64,000 nucleotides of DNA from Ditibartonella apis (lineage in GTDB: Bacteria; Pseudomonadota; Alphaproteobacteria; Rhizobiales; Rhizobiaceae), in contig NZ_LXYU01000002.1 in the NCBI RefSeq assembly GCF_001952075.1, forward strand, positions 434,001-498,000, read 5' to 3'. The stretch's first letter is position 1, and every line of letters begins with the position of its first letter. Positions 28,530-37,225 of the stretch are shown piece after piece. A program made the translations under genes and the position numbers. Below the pieces are notes generated by a model. The model was given only the letters and a program-made list of their open reading frames with translations, was not told the origin of the DNA and made no database searches.

Positions 28530-29020
28530 TGCTCGATCACCAGGCTGGAAATCAACACATTGGTTACTTTACCCTTTGAACGGGTACGGGCCCTATCAAC
28601 CAAATCCTCGCGAAGATTCATGAGTCCGGATGCACCCTTGATCTGGGCAATCGTACTGTTTCGCAAAAACGCCAGAAAATCGTTGGATATTTCAGCTGCA
28701 ACAGAAGGTGCAAGCACCTCTCCCGGTTGGGATACAAGCGAACATTCCACACGAATCCATGCATTGTTGGGCGCTGCCATATTGGTGAGAATTGGCGTCA
28801 AAACCGTAACGCTGCTATTGGAAGCAATTGTATCGGCTGTCTTTTGGGCCTGATTTTTTGGTTCAACCGGAGGGGGTGCAATTTCCTTGCCAATCTGCGT
28901 TCCCAAAAACCAGCCGCCACCAGCGGCAACCAAGGTCAAAATAACACCGGCAAGAAGCAGTGCCTTGATGCCACTGTCTTTTTTTGCTTTTCCATCACCT
29001 TTTTCAGGCTCGCCAGCCAT
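28526..29020 (-). CDS. fliL: Flagellar basal body-associated protein FliL
   Basis: Single-pass inner-membrane protein that supports stator function near the motor. The protein has 164 residues with a transmembrane helix at about 22-44 (ALLLAGVILTLVAAGGGWFLG) after a charged, Lys-rich N-terminus. The FliL periplasmic domain ends LRE..RARTRSKGKVTNVLISSLVIEQ. It starts about 120 bp after a terminator-like hairpin, so it may have its own promoter or rely on readthrough from flgH. Confidence 0.9.
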   Translation of the reverse strand: MAGEPEKGDGKAKKDSGIKALLLAGVILTLVAAGGGWFLGTQIGKEIAPPPVEPKNQAQKTADTIASNSSVTVLTPILTNMAAPNNAWIRVECSLVSQPGEVLAPSVAAEISNDFLAFLRNSTIAQIKGASGLMNLREDLVDRARTRSKGKVTNVLISSLVIEQ

Positions 29021-29138
29021 AAAAACCTCTTAGGTTAACATTAAAGGCATTTGCGCCCAATCATAGTTTATTATTCTATCGAAAAATAGATGAATAAACC
29101 TTAAAGTGCCAAGCTTTCAAGCCTTTATCCAAGACTTA

Positions 29139-29176
29139 AAAATAAAGGGAGCCGGTTGAAGGCGAAGCTCCCTTTA
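29139..29176 (-). terminator. Terminator-like hairpin between flgH and fliL
   Basis: Perfect 10-bp inverted repeat TAAAGGGAGC (29143-29152) and GCTCCCTTTA (29167-29176), with a 14-nt loop and a TTTATTTTT run on the minus strand, 22 bp past the flgH stop. It suggests full or partial termination before fliL-fliP. Confidence 0.75.
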
Positions 29177-29197
29177 TCATCACATTGTCCAATTCCA

Positions 29198-29938
29198 TCA
29201 GAACGGTGATATCTGGTTCATAATCTGCTGGCCGTAAGGTGGCTGCTGAATTTCGCTCATGCGACCACGGCCGCCGTAAGAAATACGGGCTTCAGCGATT
29301 TTATCGTATTCGATGGTATTGTTACCGGTAATATCACGTGGACGAACAACGCCTGCGACATTGAGAACACGCAATTCATAGTTGACGCGAACTTCCTGCG
29401 AGCCGTTAATGACCAGATTGCCGTTTGGCAAAACATCGGTAACGACTGCGGCAACCGACAATTTGATATCTTCTTTACGTTCAACCTTCGCATCGCCCTT
29501 CGAGTGTGCTGTTGAATCGCCATTCACACTACCACCATTTTTGCCGATCAATGGATAGGTTGCACCCAAGGTATATTTGCCATTGGCATCACGTTTCAAA
29601 TCGCTCTTGTTATTCAAATTGGCACGGTCATTAATCAAAATCTGGACAGTGAGCACATCCCCCGGTTTCATTGCGCGAGGATCGCGGTAAAAGCTGTTTG
29701 ATGAAGACCGATAGAGCGAATATTTGCTTTCTTTCGGTTTTGTCGGATAAATATCGGGGTTCATCGACGGTGCATAACCAAGATCTGCCCGAACCGGCGA
29801 AAAGTCAGGCACCGAGTTGAAGTCCTTTGTATTGTAAGAACAGCCAGAAAGCGCAACCGTTGCCAGAACGACACTGATAAGCGCGACTCTTGATTTACGG
29901 ATGTCTAAAACGTTTTTCATTTGTTCAACTTTCTTCAT
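29198..29938 (-). CDS. flgH: Flagellar L-ring lipoprotein FlgH
   Basis: Outer-membrane L-ring subunit. The protein has 246 residues with a lipobox (VALSGC, Cys33) after a short signal. Family segments are RDPRAMKPGDVLTVQILINDRANLNNKS, SVAAVVTDVLPNGNLVINGSQEVRVNYELRVLNVAGVVRPRDI and the C-terminal GGRGRMSEIQQPPYGQQIMNQISPF. The ATG overlaps the motE stop (ATGA); a second Met at residue 7 would give a shorter signal. Confidence 0.96.
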   Translation of the reverse strand: MKKVEQMKNVLDIRKSRVALISVVLATVALSGCSYNTKDFNSVPDFSPVRADLGYAPSMNPDIYPTKPKESKYSLYRSSSNSFYRDPRAMKPGDVLTVQILINDRANLNNKSDLKRDANGKYTLGATYPLIGKNGGSVNGDSTAHSKGDAKVERKEDIKLSVAAVVTDVLPNGNLVINGSQEVRVNYELRVLNVAGVVRPRDITGNNTIEYDKIAEARISYGGRGRMSEIQQPPYGQQIMNQISPF

Positions 29939-30540
29939 TGGCCTGCTTTTACAGCCTTTGGTGCCGGCTTGTTTTCCGGCGGAAGTTTTTGTGCGCTGAC
30001 CAGAACTTTGGTCAGATTTGCCGACTTTTCCGGTGGCAATTCATTCATAATGGCACTCGAGACACGCGGCGTCAGTTTCAACATAATGGCGGCAGCTGCA
30101 AAATCATCCACCAGTGCCAATTGGGCAGCTGCAGCATCCGGACGCATTTTGGAAATGATATTGACCAATGAATCCTGAGCTTTTGCCAGAAATTCGTTTC
30201 TCTTGTTCAGCCAATTCTCATATTCCTCGCGTTTCTCTTCCAGAACCTTGATGCGATCATCAATCTGCATGCGCAATTGTTGTAATTGCTGGCTCTGCAA
30301 TTCAAAACGGGCATCGGCTGCCTGACTGTCGATATTGCCGCAGAACTTTTCGATTTCATCCTGTGAAGCATTGGCAGAAGGAAGTCCGCGTTGTGCAGAA
30401 GGTGCAGCAGGAGCTGGCGGAATTGTTGATGCTTTATTGGTGCCCGATGCCCCGCCCTTTTGAGCCAAAGCATTGTTCATTAGCCCTAAAAAAGGAACCA
30501 GCCCCAGAACTGCAAGAACTTTACGCCGCGATCCGATCAT
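29935..30540 (-). CDS. motE: MotC chaperone MotE
   Basis: Periplasmic chaperone specific for MotC in rhizobia. The protein has 201 residues with a signal peptide ending near ALA at residue 26. A Pro/Ala linker follows, then a coiled coil at about 75-115 (LQSQQLQQLRMQIDDRIKVLEEK). The last part is an MgtE-N-like region (ISKMRPDAAAAQLALVDDFAAAAIMLKLTPRVSSAIMNEL). It sits between flgI and flgH with 4-bp overlaps at both ends, as in Sinorhizobium. Confidence 0.9.
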   Translation of the reverse strand: MIGSRRKVLAVLGLVPFLGLMNNALAQKGGASGTNKASTIPPAPAAPSAQRGLPSANASQDEIEKFCGNIDSQAADARFELQSQQLQQLRMQIDDRIKVLEEKREEYENWLNKRNEFLAKAQDSLVNIISKMRPDAAAAQLALVDDFAAAAIMLKLTPRVSSAIMNELPPEKSANLTKVLVSAQKLPPENKPAPKAVKAGQ

Positions 30541-31781
30541 TGAACTACAAGCTCCGCATGAAGTGCACCGGAAGTTTTAATCGCCTGTAAGATGGCGATG
30601 ATGCCGGTGGGCTTGACACCGATCTGGTTCAAACCTTTAACCAGATTATCGAGATTGGTACCGCCCAGAATGCCGATATTGGAGGTCTGTTCATTTGCAT
30701 CGACGGCTGTTTGTGGCAAAACGACTGTGTCGCCTGTTTCACTGAACGGCTCGGGCTGTGAAGCGTAAGGCGTTTCAGTAACACGAACTGTCAAGCTGCC
30801 GTGAGAAATGGCAACGCGCGATACACGAACCTTCTCACCGATGACAACGGTGCCTGTACGTTCATCAACAACAACACGGGCAACTTCGTCTGTCGGGATA
30901 GGCAGTCCCTCGATTTCTGCAATAAAACGGGCGGCAGTAATACTTGCCGGTTTTTTCAAAACAACCGTTTTGGCATCGCGTTCTTTTGCAACACTTTGAT
31001 GATAGCGTTTGTTGGCAAAAACATTGACCAGATCGGCAACGCGGATAGCTGTTGAAAAATCGGGATTATGCAATTCCAGAACTATATCGGCATCGCGGTT
31101 GAAATTGCCTTCAACCTTGCGTTCGACCAACGCACCATTCGGAATACGACCTGACGTCGGAACCCCTTGCGTTACAGTTTCTGCATTACCTTTTGCCGCA
31201 AAACCCGAAATGATCATGTTGCCTTGCGCAACAGCGTAAGTCTCGCCATCAGCACCAAGAAGCGGTGTCATAACCAGTGTACCACCTTGTAGCGACTTTG
31301 CGTCACCCAGTGACGAAACACTGACATCAATCCTTGAACCGGGAGTCGCAAAAGGCGGAATGTCGGCGGTAACAATAACCGCAGCAATATTGTTTGCACG
31401 CGAAGCACCAGCCGGCGGACTAATTCCCAGATTGTCGAGCATGGCGCGCAAGGACTGTTCGGTAAAAGGCGAATTACGCAAAGAGTCGCCGGTTCCATTA
31501 AGACCGATAACCAAGCCGTAACCGACAAGCTGGTTTTCACGAACACCCTGAATTTCCGCAATATCTTTCAATCTTGCAACAACGCCGGGGCGAGAAAGGT
31601 CCGAATAGCGCATCTTTGCCGGATCACCACCCGAACCGAGCCATGAAGCATCCGACGCCGCTTCAGAATTGAAATGGCGAACATTGCGGCCACCTTCATC
31701 GGCAAATGCGGGCATAATGCCCATCAGCAAAGCCGCAACAATTCCTAACGAACGACCAATCTTTAACGAACAACTAATCAT
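30537..31781 (-). CDS. flgI: Flagellar P-ring protein FlgI
   Basis: Periplasmic P-ring subunit. The protein has 414 residues. The signal peptide ends around AFA at residue 27. The usual start of the mature fold (ARLKDIAEIQGVRENQLVGYGLVIGLNGTGD) is reached only near residue 68, so about 40 extra residues rich in S, G, D and R lie between. Later family segments are RIDVSVSSLGDAKSLQGGTL and ISHGSLTVRVTE. It is coupled to flgA upstream and motE downstream by 4-bp overlaps. Confidence 0.96.
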   Translation of the reverse strand: MISCSLKIGRSLGIVAALLMGIMPAFADEGGRNVRHFNSEAASDASWLGSGGDPAKMRYSDLSRPGVVARLKDIAEIQGVRENQLVGYGLVIGLNGTGDSLRNSPFTEQSLRAMLDNLGISPPAGASRANNIAAVIVTADIPPFATPGSRIDVSVSSLGDAKSLQGGTLVMTPLLGADGETYAVAQGNMIISGFAAKGNAETVTQGVPTSGRIPNGALVERKVEGNFNRDADIVLELHNPDFSTAIRVADLVNVFANKRYHQSVAKERDAKTVVLKKPASITAARFIAEIEGLPIPTDEVARVVVDERTGTVVIGEKVRVSRVAISHGSLTVRVTETPYASQPEPFSETGDTVVLPQTAVDANEQTSNIGILGGTNLDNLVKGLNQIGVKPTGIIAILQAIKTSGALHAELVVQ

Positions 31782-32239
31782 TGTCCACCTACCCTGACAC
31801 TGCCGTCAGACAAGATTGTACCGCTCACAATGCGCCCCGAATCGACATTGCGAACCTTGATATAATCGCCTGCACTGCCGGGCTCCATCGAAACACCTGA
31901 AGCGGTGATAACAAGATCACCGGCACTGAAGACAAGTTTTGTAGTTTGACCACGCTCAACCAGAACAGGATCCCCCAAAGATGATAACGAGATCGGGCGG
32001 CCTGCCGGCAATGTCCTTTTTGCAACTTTGTTCAAGGCCTGCTTGACATCGGTTACATATAAAGGAGCTGCATCAACCTTGATGTAAAACATCCTTTCGC
32101 TGAGACCGACATTGCTGACAGGCTGGCCTGCATAGACTGTCGTGGTCGGAACGAGAAAGCCTATCCTATCCGCATAGGCTTGCGTTATCGACGCAGTCGA
32201 CAACAATAAACCGGCAAGAAGGAGAGAAAGCTTTTTCAT
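31778..32239 (-). CDS. flgA: P-ring assembly chaperone FlgA
   Basis: Periplasmic chaperone for FlgI polymerisation. The protein has 153 residues: signal peptide MKKLSLLLAGLLLSTASITQAYA, then a compact SAF-like domain (TLPAGRPISLSSLGDPVLVERGQTTKLVFSAGDLVITASGVSMEPGSAGDYIKVRNVDSGRIVSGTI). It lacks the extra N-terminal domain of enteric FlgA, which is usual in this group. It is placed between flgG (6-bp gap) and flgI (4-bp overlap). Confidence 0.93.
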   Translation of the reverse strand: MKKLSLLLAGLLLSTASITQAYADRIGFLVPTTTVYAGQPVSNVGLSERMFYIKVDAAPLYVTDVKQALNKVAKRTLPAGRPISLSSLGDPVLVERGQTTKLVFSAGDLVITASGVSMEPGSAGDYIKVRNVDSGRIVSGTILSDGSVRVGGQ

Positions 32240-32245
32240 TTTAGA

Positions 32246-33049
32246 TTACCTTAAATTCTTCGAAACAACGGCCGACATTTCATCAGCGGCCTGTATAACT
32301 TTCGAATTCATTTCGTAAGCACGTTGAGCCGCTATCAATTCGGTAATTTCTTTGACCGGATCAACGTTGGAAGCTTCAAGATAGCCCTGCATGATCGACC
32401 CGTAGTTTTCTTCACCAGGATTACCTGCGATCGGTGCGCCCGAAGCCTGTGTTTCACGAAACAGGTTATCACCAACCGGCTCGAGACCTGCTTCATTGGT
32501 AAAATTGATCATGTTGAGACGACCAGCTTCAACCGGTGCAGCATCCGCATCCGGCTGATAGGTCACGCGACCATCGGCACTCACTGTAATAACGCCGTTT
32601 TTACCGATTTCATTCGGAACCGTAATAACCGGCTGGACGAGGTTACCATCAAGGGTAACAACCTGTCCGTTCTCATTCAGGTTGAACGCGCCGGAACGGG
32701 TGTAAAAGGTATTCCCGTTCGGATCCTGAATTTCAAAATAACCACGCCCTCTGATAGCCAGATCCAGTGAATTGTTTGTCTGGACGAACGAACCTTGCAT
32801 GTTGTTTTTACGAACTGCAGCGGTACGAACACCAAGACCGACAATGGCACCTTCCGGAATGGTTGCTTCATTCATCATATTGGGAACGCCAACGGCACGA
32901 TCTGTCGTGTACATAAGATCGCTGAATTCGGCGCGGGAACGTTTGTAACCAGTGGTGTTGATGTTTGCGATGTTGTTTGCAATCACATCAAGATTGGTCT
33001 GCTGGGCGTTCATACCGGTGGCCGCAATTGATAAAGATCTCATAACCAT
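32246..33049 (-). CDS. flgG: Distal rod protein FlgG
   Basis: Forms the distal rod. The protein has 267 residues, usual for FlgG. N-terminal [45 protein letters not shown] and C-terminal [43 protein letters not shown] are diagnostic. The start could be Met1 or Met3. It follows fliE after about 55 bp. Confidence 0.97.
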   Translation of the reverse strand: MVMRSLSIAATGMNAQQTNLDVIANNIANINTTGYKRSRAEFSDLMYTTDRAVGVPNMMNEATIPEGAIVGLGVRTAAVRKNNMQGSFVQTNNSLDLAIRGRGYFEIQDPNGNTFYTRSGAFNLNENGQVVTLDGNLVQPVITVPNEIGKNGVITVSADGRVTYQPDADAAPVEAGRLNMINFTNEAGLEPVGDNLFRETQASGAPIAGNPGEENYGSIMQGYLEASNVDPVKEITELIAAQRAYEMNSKVIQAADEMSAVVSKNLR

Positions 33050-33103
33050 TGGACTTTTCCCTTTATTTTATTTTCCTGTTCACCTGTTACCCGAGCCATT
33101 CCG

Positions 33104-33454
33104 TCAGATTTGCATACGGCTGACTTCGAGATAAGCCTGAACAATCTTGTCTCTGATGGCGATTGCCGTATTCAATGAACGTTCGGCATCCATAACCGAA
33201 TTGACAACTTCACGAACCGACACGTCTCCACCTTCCATTTTTTGCATTGAAAGGCTTTCGGCCTTTTCAAGATTATTTCCGACCGCTCCGCTAACTTCAG
33301 CGAGTACCTGATCGAAACTAGGACTTTTTACACCCTGAGCCTGACCTGAAGCTTGCGTGTCTGAAGAAGTTATCTGGCTGGTATTTGCGCCATATGATTG
33401 CCCCAACCTTTCAAGAGCGGCACGTGTTGTTGCTGATGTTAACGACTGTATCAT
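33104..33454 (-). CDS. fliE: MS-ring/rod junction protein FliE
   Basis: Connects the MS-ring and export gate to the proximal rod. ATG 33454 gives 116 residues; a TTG six bases earlier (33460) overlapping the previous stop is the alternative. A variable N-terminus precedes the conserved block SFDQVLAEVSGAVGNNLEKAESLSMQKMEGGDVSVREVVNSVMDAERSLNTAIAIRDKIVQAYLEVSRMQI. It begins 2 bp after the mini-ORF between flgC and fliE. Confidence 0.93.
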   Translation of the reverse strand: MIQSLTSATTRAALERLGQSYGANTSQITSSDTQASGQAQGVKSPSFDQVLAEVSGAVGNNLEKAESLSMQKMEGGDVSVREVVNSVMDAERSLNTAIAIRDKIVQAYLEVSRMQI

Positions 33455-33456
33455 TA

Positions 33457-33645
33457 TCAAATCCCCGTCATTTTCAGTGCATTTGCAAGCAGATGTGCAG
33501 ACCGGCAGATAACTTCGAGATTGGCTTTATAGTTACTCTTATCGCTAATCTTTATAATCTGGCCTTTGATATTGATTTCATTATTACTCAATTGTTCTTC
33601 GAGCTTGGAAAGATTTTTATCTTTATTTATCGATATGGTATTCAA
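33457..33645 (-). CDS. 62-residue protein with a FlgC-like C-terminal tail
   Basis: Small gene filling the flgC-fliE interval: it starts 4 bp after the flgC stop and ends 2 bp before fliE. The TTG start is preceded by GAGAGGT at about 7 nt. Residues 1-34 are Lys/Asn/Ile-rich and not recognised. Residues 36-62 (SNYKANLEVICRSAHLLANALKMTGI) resemble the C-terminal D0 helix of the FlgC next door (RSYEANLQVIRQARDLVSQTIDLLRG). It lacks the N-terminal rod motif, so it cannot be a full rod protein. It may be a rod accessory or chaperone, or a relic of a rod gene. Confidence 0.6.
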   Translation of the reverse strand: MNTISINKDKNLSKLEEQLSNNEINIKGQIIKISDKSNYKANLEVICRSAHLLANALKMTGI

Positions 33646-33649
33646 CTTA

Positions 33650-34066
33650 TTAACCTCTCAGCAGGTCAATTGTCTGGGATACAAGATCCCGGGCCTGACG
33701 AATAACTTGTAGATTTGCTTCATAAGACCGGTTGGCTTCACGCATATCTGCCATTTCAACAATTGCATTCACATTCGGATATTTTACATAACCGTTTGCA
33801 TCGGCCGCCGGATGTCCCGGCTCATATTTGACAATGTAAGGTGATTTATCGGTAGAAATCCGTGCAATTTCGACGCCTTGCGCATCTTCATAAGGATTGA
33901 GAGCTGCTTCAAAGCTGACAGTCTTGCGCTGATAAGGGTTTGCGGCGGCAGTATCGCCTGTCGAATTGGCATTGGCCATATTTTCCGCAATAATACGAAG
34001 GCGTGTAGATTGGGCTGCAAGGCCCGTTGTTGCGACACGTCCAGCGGCAACAAGTGGATCAGACAT
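33650..34066 (-). CDS. flgC: Proximal rod protein FlgC
   Basis: Proximal rod subunit of 138 residues. ATG 34066 was chosen because GGAGGA lies 8 nt upstream; a GTG six bases earlier is possible. The N-terminal PLVAAGRVATTGLAAQSTRLRIIAENMANANSTG and C-terminal NAIVEMADMREANRSYEANLQVIRQARDLVSQTIDLLRG are typical. It follows flgB by 2 bp. Confidence 0.97.
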   Translation of the reverse strand: MSDPLVAAGRVATTGLAAQSTRLRIIAENMANANSTGDTAAANPYQRKTVSFEAALNPYEDAQGVEIARISTDKSPYIVKYEPGHPAADANGYVKYPNVNAIVEMADMREANRSYEANLQVIRQARDLVSQTIDLLRG

Positions 34067-34068
34067 GA

Positions 34069-34461
34069 TCACGATCCTCCTTTAACTGTAGCCATCATCA
34101 TTCGATGAAAAGCTTTTACAATAACGGTATTGAGTGACATTTGCTGGCCGATTTCACCACCTTTACGCATCTCTTCTTCGAGATTGACGTTATTTCCCGA
34201 ATGCGTGGTTTCAATCGTCTCTTCCGGCCGGATTGCATGAGATTCCATGCCATTATCCGTGACATCCATGTGTTTGCTGTTTGTCACGGCCATCGCCATG
34301 GTGTCATTGTTGAGAATGGCAGCAAAATCTTTAACTTCGCGCGCCTTGTATCCGGGCGTATTCACGTTCGCAACGTTACTTGCCACGGTTTTCTGGCGTG
34401 CTGCCAACCAGTCGGCTTGTTTATTTGCTAAATTGAAAAGATTTACCGGATCCATTGTCAC
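34069..34461 (-). CDS. flgB: Proximal rod protein FlgB
   Basis: Rod subunit of 130 residues. The N-terminus has NLANKQADWLAARQKTVASNVANVNTPGYKAREVKDF and the C-terminus MRKGGEIGQQMSLNTVIVKAFHRMMMATVK. First gene of the largest unit (flgB to flgH), with a conserved regulatory box 22-50 bp before its start. Confidence 0.96.
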   Translation of the reverse strand: MTMDPVNLFNLANKQADWLAARQKTVASNVANVNTPGYKAREVKDFAAILNNDTMAMAVTNSKHMDVTDNGMESHAIRPEETIETTHSGNNVNLEEEMRKGGEIGQQMSLNTVIVKAFHRMMMATVKGGS

Positions 34462-34482
34462 ATACTCTCTTGAACAGTTTGA

Positions 34483-34511
34483 ACAATAGACGGTTAAACT
34501 TGCGCGAGACT
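34483..34511 (-). promoter_or_regulatory. Candidate FtcR box and -10 element, flgB unit
   Basis: Minus strand: AGTCTCG, spacer CGCA, AGTTTAA, 5 bp (CCGTC), TATTGT. The core TCGCGCAAG matches the fliF and flhA copies exactly. The flanking half-site bases diverge in step (AGTCTCG and AGTTTAA). Confidence 0.6.
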
Positions 34512-34847
34512 TGCGTTCGCGATATTTTTATAGAAATAAAAAATATTACAATCAATTCAATATGTTATAGAACATCTAATAAAATTTTTAGAACTTCGAA
34601 TCCTTGAAAATCAAACCCGACTTGTATCTTTTTTAACCGAATTGAGCTTTAAAGACATAGAGCTTACGTCAATTTCGCTAATCGTCATTCCAATAGACGT
34701 GCAATTTTCAGGCTGAATATAGTTTGTTTAAAAATTAATCTTTTCTGTTTATTCGAGATATCCTTTTCGAAAACAAAAGATGTTTATTATCTGTATTCAT
34801 CAGTATTGATATTGTTACGACAGATTGAAGCGTCATGATTTCTTGGT
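34512..34847. other. Intergenic region upstream of the flgB box
   Basis: About 336 bp of AT-rich sequence between the box and the stop of the membrane-protein gene. No ORF and no clear terminator hairpin seen. Confidence 0.4.
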
Positions 34848-35762
34848 TCAGTGATGAACAGGAACAATTCCTCTCGAGGTCTTCAATGCAACTTTCCCGT
34901 TCTCGCTATCTTTCGTAACCCTTATATAATAGCTTCCGTCGGGAAGTTTGCTGCCCGGCCTTGCAAACCAGTAGCCCTGATCATATTCGATCATTGCCAT
35001 CCCGTCGATAACATCCTTTACCACATAATCTTTGGATTTTGGCGCCGTCGGTTTCAAACTTCCATCTGTCGCGTCCGGATTTGCAGCCTTGGGAAGCCCC
35101 TTCCCGTTCGACATAATTGCTTTTTGTGAATCGTAATCGCGTGGTGCATAAGGATCAACACGGTCAATGCCTTCGAACCGCTCGCGTTTATACCAACCTT
35201 CATGTGGCCTGAACGTGTTGACAGCAGCCGTTTGGCTGTCAGGTGTTGCAGCTCCACCTTGACCGCCAATCTGGAAAGCATAAACGACAAATGGCAAGCT
35301 TCCGCACCCAATGGCTACGGCAACGCCAAAAGCCCGCAACATTGAATCGACCGAATTGAAAATGCCGAAGAGTGTACCTGTCGACGAACTGGCAGCAGAA
35401 TTTGCAATCGTCAATGACTGGAGCCCGGCAAGCCCCGCAGAAATGACCCCGATTACTCTTTTGAAAATACCGGAATGTTTTTTGGCATATGGGTCAACAC
35501 GATCAATCGTTTCTGGCGTATCAATTTCATCAGGATTGCGCCAGAACAACCAATGCTGGTTCCGATTTTTACGGAGTTCATCAGAATTTATTCTATCGGT
35601 TTCGATATGTTCGAGATCCTGTAGAAGCTTTGATAATTCCCGTTCTGTGTCGTCACTGCGTTTTCTATTTGCACGACTTTTCATCCTGAAACCGCCAAAA
35701 CTTTGATGATCGGCATTACCAAAGTTCGGAAAAGATGAACCAAAATTTGTGATATCAGTCAT
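34848..35762 (-). CDS. Flagellar-unit membrane protein with duplicated IDRVDPYA motif
   Basis: Function not recognised. ATG 35762 was chosen (304 residues) because AGGAG lies 10 nt upstream; an ATG at 35771 would leave almost no spacing. The N-terminal 75 residues are charged and helical. Two hydrophobic segments follow (about 103-125 and 145-167, numbered from the longer start). The C-terminal domain VVKDVIDGMAMIEYDQGYWFARPGSKLPDGSYYIRV resembles a small beta domain. IDRVDPYA occurs twice, once before the first and once after the second hydrophobic segment. Last gene of the DUF1217-flgF-fliI unit, 24 bp after fliI, which suggests a flagellar envelope role. Confidence 0.75.
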   Translation of the reverse strand: MTDITNFGSSFPNFGNADHQSFGGFRMKSRANRKRSDDTERELSKLLQDLEHIETDRINSDELRKNRNQHWLFWRNPDEIDTPETIDRVDPYAKKHSGIFKRVIGVISAGLAGLQSLTIANSAASSSTGTLFGIFNSVDSMLRAFGVAVAIGCGSLPFVVYAFQIGGQGGAATPDSQTAAVNTFRPHEGWYKRERFEGIDRVDPYAPRDYDSQKAIMSNGKGLPKAANPDATDGSLKPTAPKSKDYVVKDVIDGMAMIEYDQGYWFARPGSKLPDGSYYIRVTKDSENGKVALKTSRGIVPVHH

Positions 35763-35786
35763 AAGTGGCATTCTCCTGCGCGTCGT

Positions 35787-37166
35787 TTAAGCCGCCTGAT
35801 TTTTCAGGGCTTTGGCAAGATCATCATAAGGATCACGGGAAACCGGCGTATCCGGAGACTGGTTCATTGCCTCGTAAATTCGTGGCACCAGAACAACGGC
35901 CTGATCAAGCACCGGATCAGACCCCGGATGATAGGCGCCCATGGCACGTAAATCGCGTGTTTCTTCATAACGCGAAATCATTTCTTTCAAACTTCTTACG
36001 AGCTTTTTCTGTTCGGCAGTCCAGCTATGGGGGGCAAGACGCGAAATCGAACCGGGGATATCGATTGCCGGATAACGGCCTTGAGCGGCAATGACCCTGT
36101 CAAGCACAATGTGACCATCCAAAATACCACGAATGGCATCGGCAATCGGATCATTATGGTCATCTCCATCAACCAGAACTGCGTAAACGCCGGTAATTGA
36201 CCCTTTTCCTTCGGGCCCTGGACCAGCGCGTTCCAACAAACGAGGCAAATCACTGAACACACTTGGCGGAAAACCGCGCGAAACCGGTGGCTCACCTGCT
36301 GCAATTGCCACCTCGCGGGCAGCCAGTGCATAACGGGTGATGGAATCGACCATCAATAAGACGTTATCGCCCAGAGAACAAAAATATTCGGCTATGGTTG
36401 TCGCCATTGCAGGCGCAAGGCGGCGCATCATCGGGCTTTCATCACCCGTTGCAACGACTGTGACAACTTTGGAAAGTTTTCCTTTCATCGTGTCATCAAG
36501 CATGTCGCGAACTTCACGGCCACGTTCACCCGTCAATGCCAGAACGACCGTATCAAAATCATCAGTCGCGGTCATCATGGCCAATAATGTCGATTTTCCG
36601 ACGCCGGAACCGGCAAAAATACCGATACGTTGACCAAAACAAAGAGGCGTGAAAATATCGATAACCTTGACGCCTGTGCGTAATCCTTTGCCGACACGTG
36701 CTCTTTTCAAAGCCGGCACGGCATGGGTTTCAACCGGCATTTTGTTTTCACCTGTAACAATCGGGCCAAGATCGTCAATTGCTTCCCCCAAAGCATTGAC
36801 GACCCGTCCTTTCCATGATTTGTCGGGCGAAGCCAACAGAGGACCATTCGGAAATACCGAGGCATTGAGTGCCGGAACAACAGTTTCATCAAACGGCTTG
36901 ATCAACACATGATCTTCGTTGACACGAATAATTTCACCACGAGCCATATTATGCCCGCAATCGATCAAAACATTATCACCAAGAGCTACAGAATCGGAAA
37001 GACCACGGGCAGCAACAGCAACACGCGAGACATCACTGACCATTCCGCCTTTACTGACCAAAGGTGACTGTTGGCGTTTTTCCTGCTCGGCAAATGCAAC
37101 AAGTAAAGAGAGTGCATTTTTACGGGAAATGCTCAAATCTTCGCTTTTTTGTCCGATATTTTCCAT
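35787..37166 (-). CDS. fliI: Flagellar export ATPase FliI
   Basis: Cytosolic hexameric ATPase that powers or aids substrate unfolding for export. The protein has 459 residues. Walker A is GIFAGSGVGKSTLL. The FliI/F1-beta signatures VVLALTGERGREVRDML, VLLMVDSITRYALAARE and PPSVFSDLPRLLERAG are intact. The N-terminal 25 residues would contact the FliH-like protein. It follows flgF by 59 bp. Confidence 0.97.
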   Translation of the reverse strand: MENIGQKSEDLSISRKNALSLLVAFAEQEKRQQSPLVSKGGMVSDVSRVAVAARGLSDSVALGDNVLIDCGHNMARGEIIRVNEDHVLIKPFDETVVPALNASVFPNGPLLASPDKSWKGRVVNALGEAIDDLGPIVTGENKMPVETHAVPALKRARVGKGLRTGVKVIDIFTPLCFGQRIGIFAGSGVGKSTLLAMMTATDDFDTVVLALTGERGREVRDMLDDTMKGKLSKVVTVVATGDESPMMRRLAPAMATTIAEYFCSLGDNVLLMVDSITRYALAAREVAIAAGEPPVSRGFPPSVFSDLPRLLERAGPGPEGKGSITGVYAVLVDGDDHNDPIADAIRGILDGHIVLDRVIAAQGRYPAIDIPGSISRLAPHSWTAEQKKLVRSLKEMISRYEETRDLRAMGAYHPGSDPVLDQAVVLVPRIYEAMNQSPDTPVSRDPYDDLAKALKNQAA

Positions 37167-37225
37167 GACAGTGCTTTCTGTGAATCTGATAGCCCAAACT
37201 TATAAATTTGCCGACGAGCTAGCCG

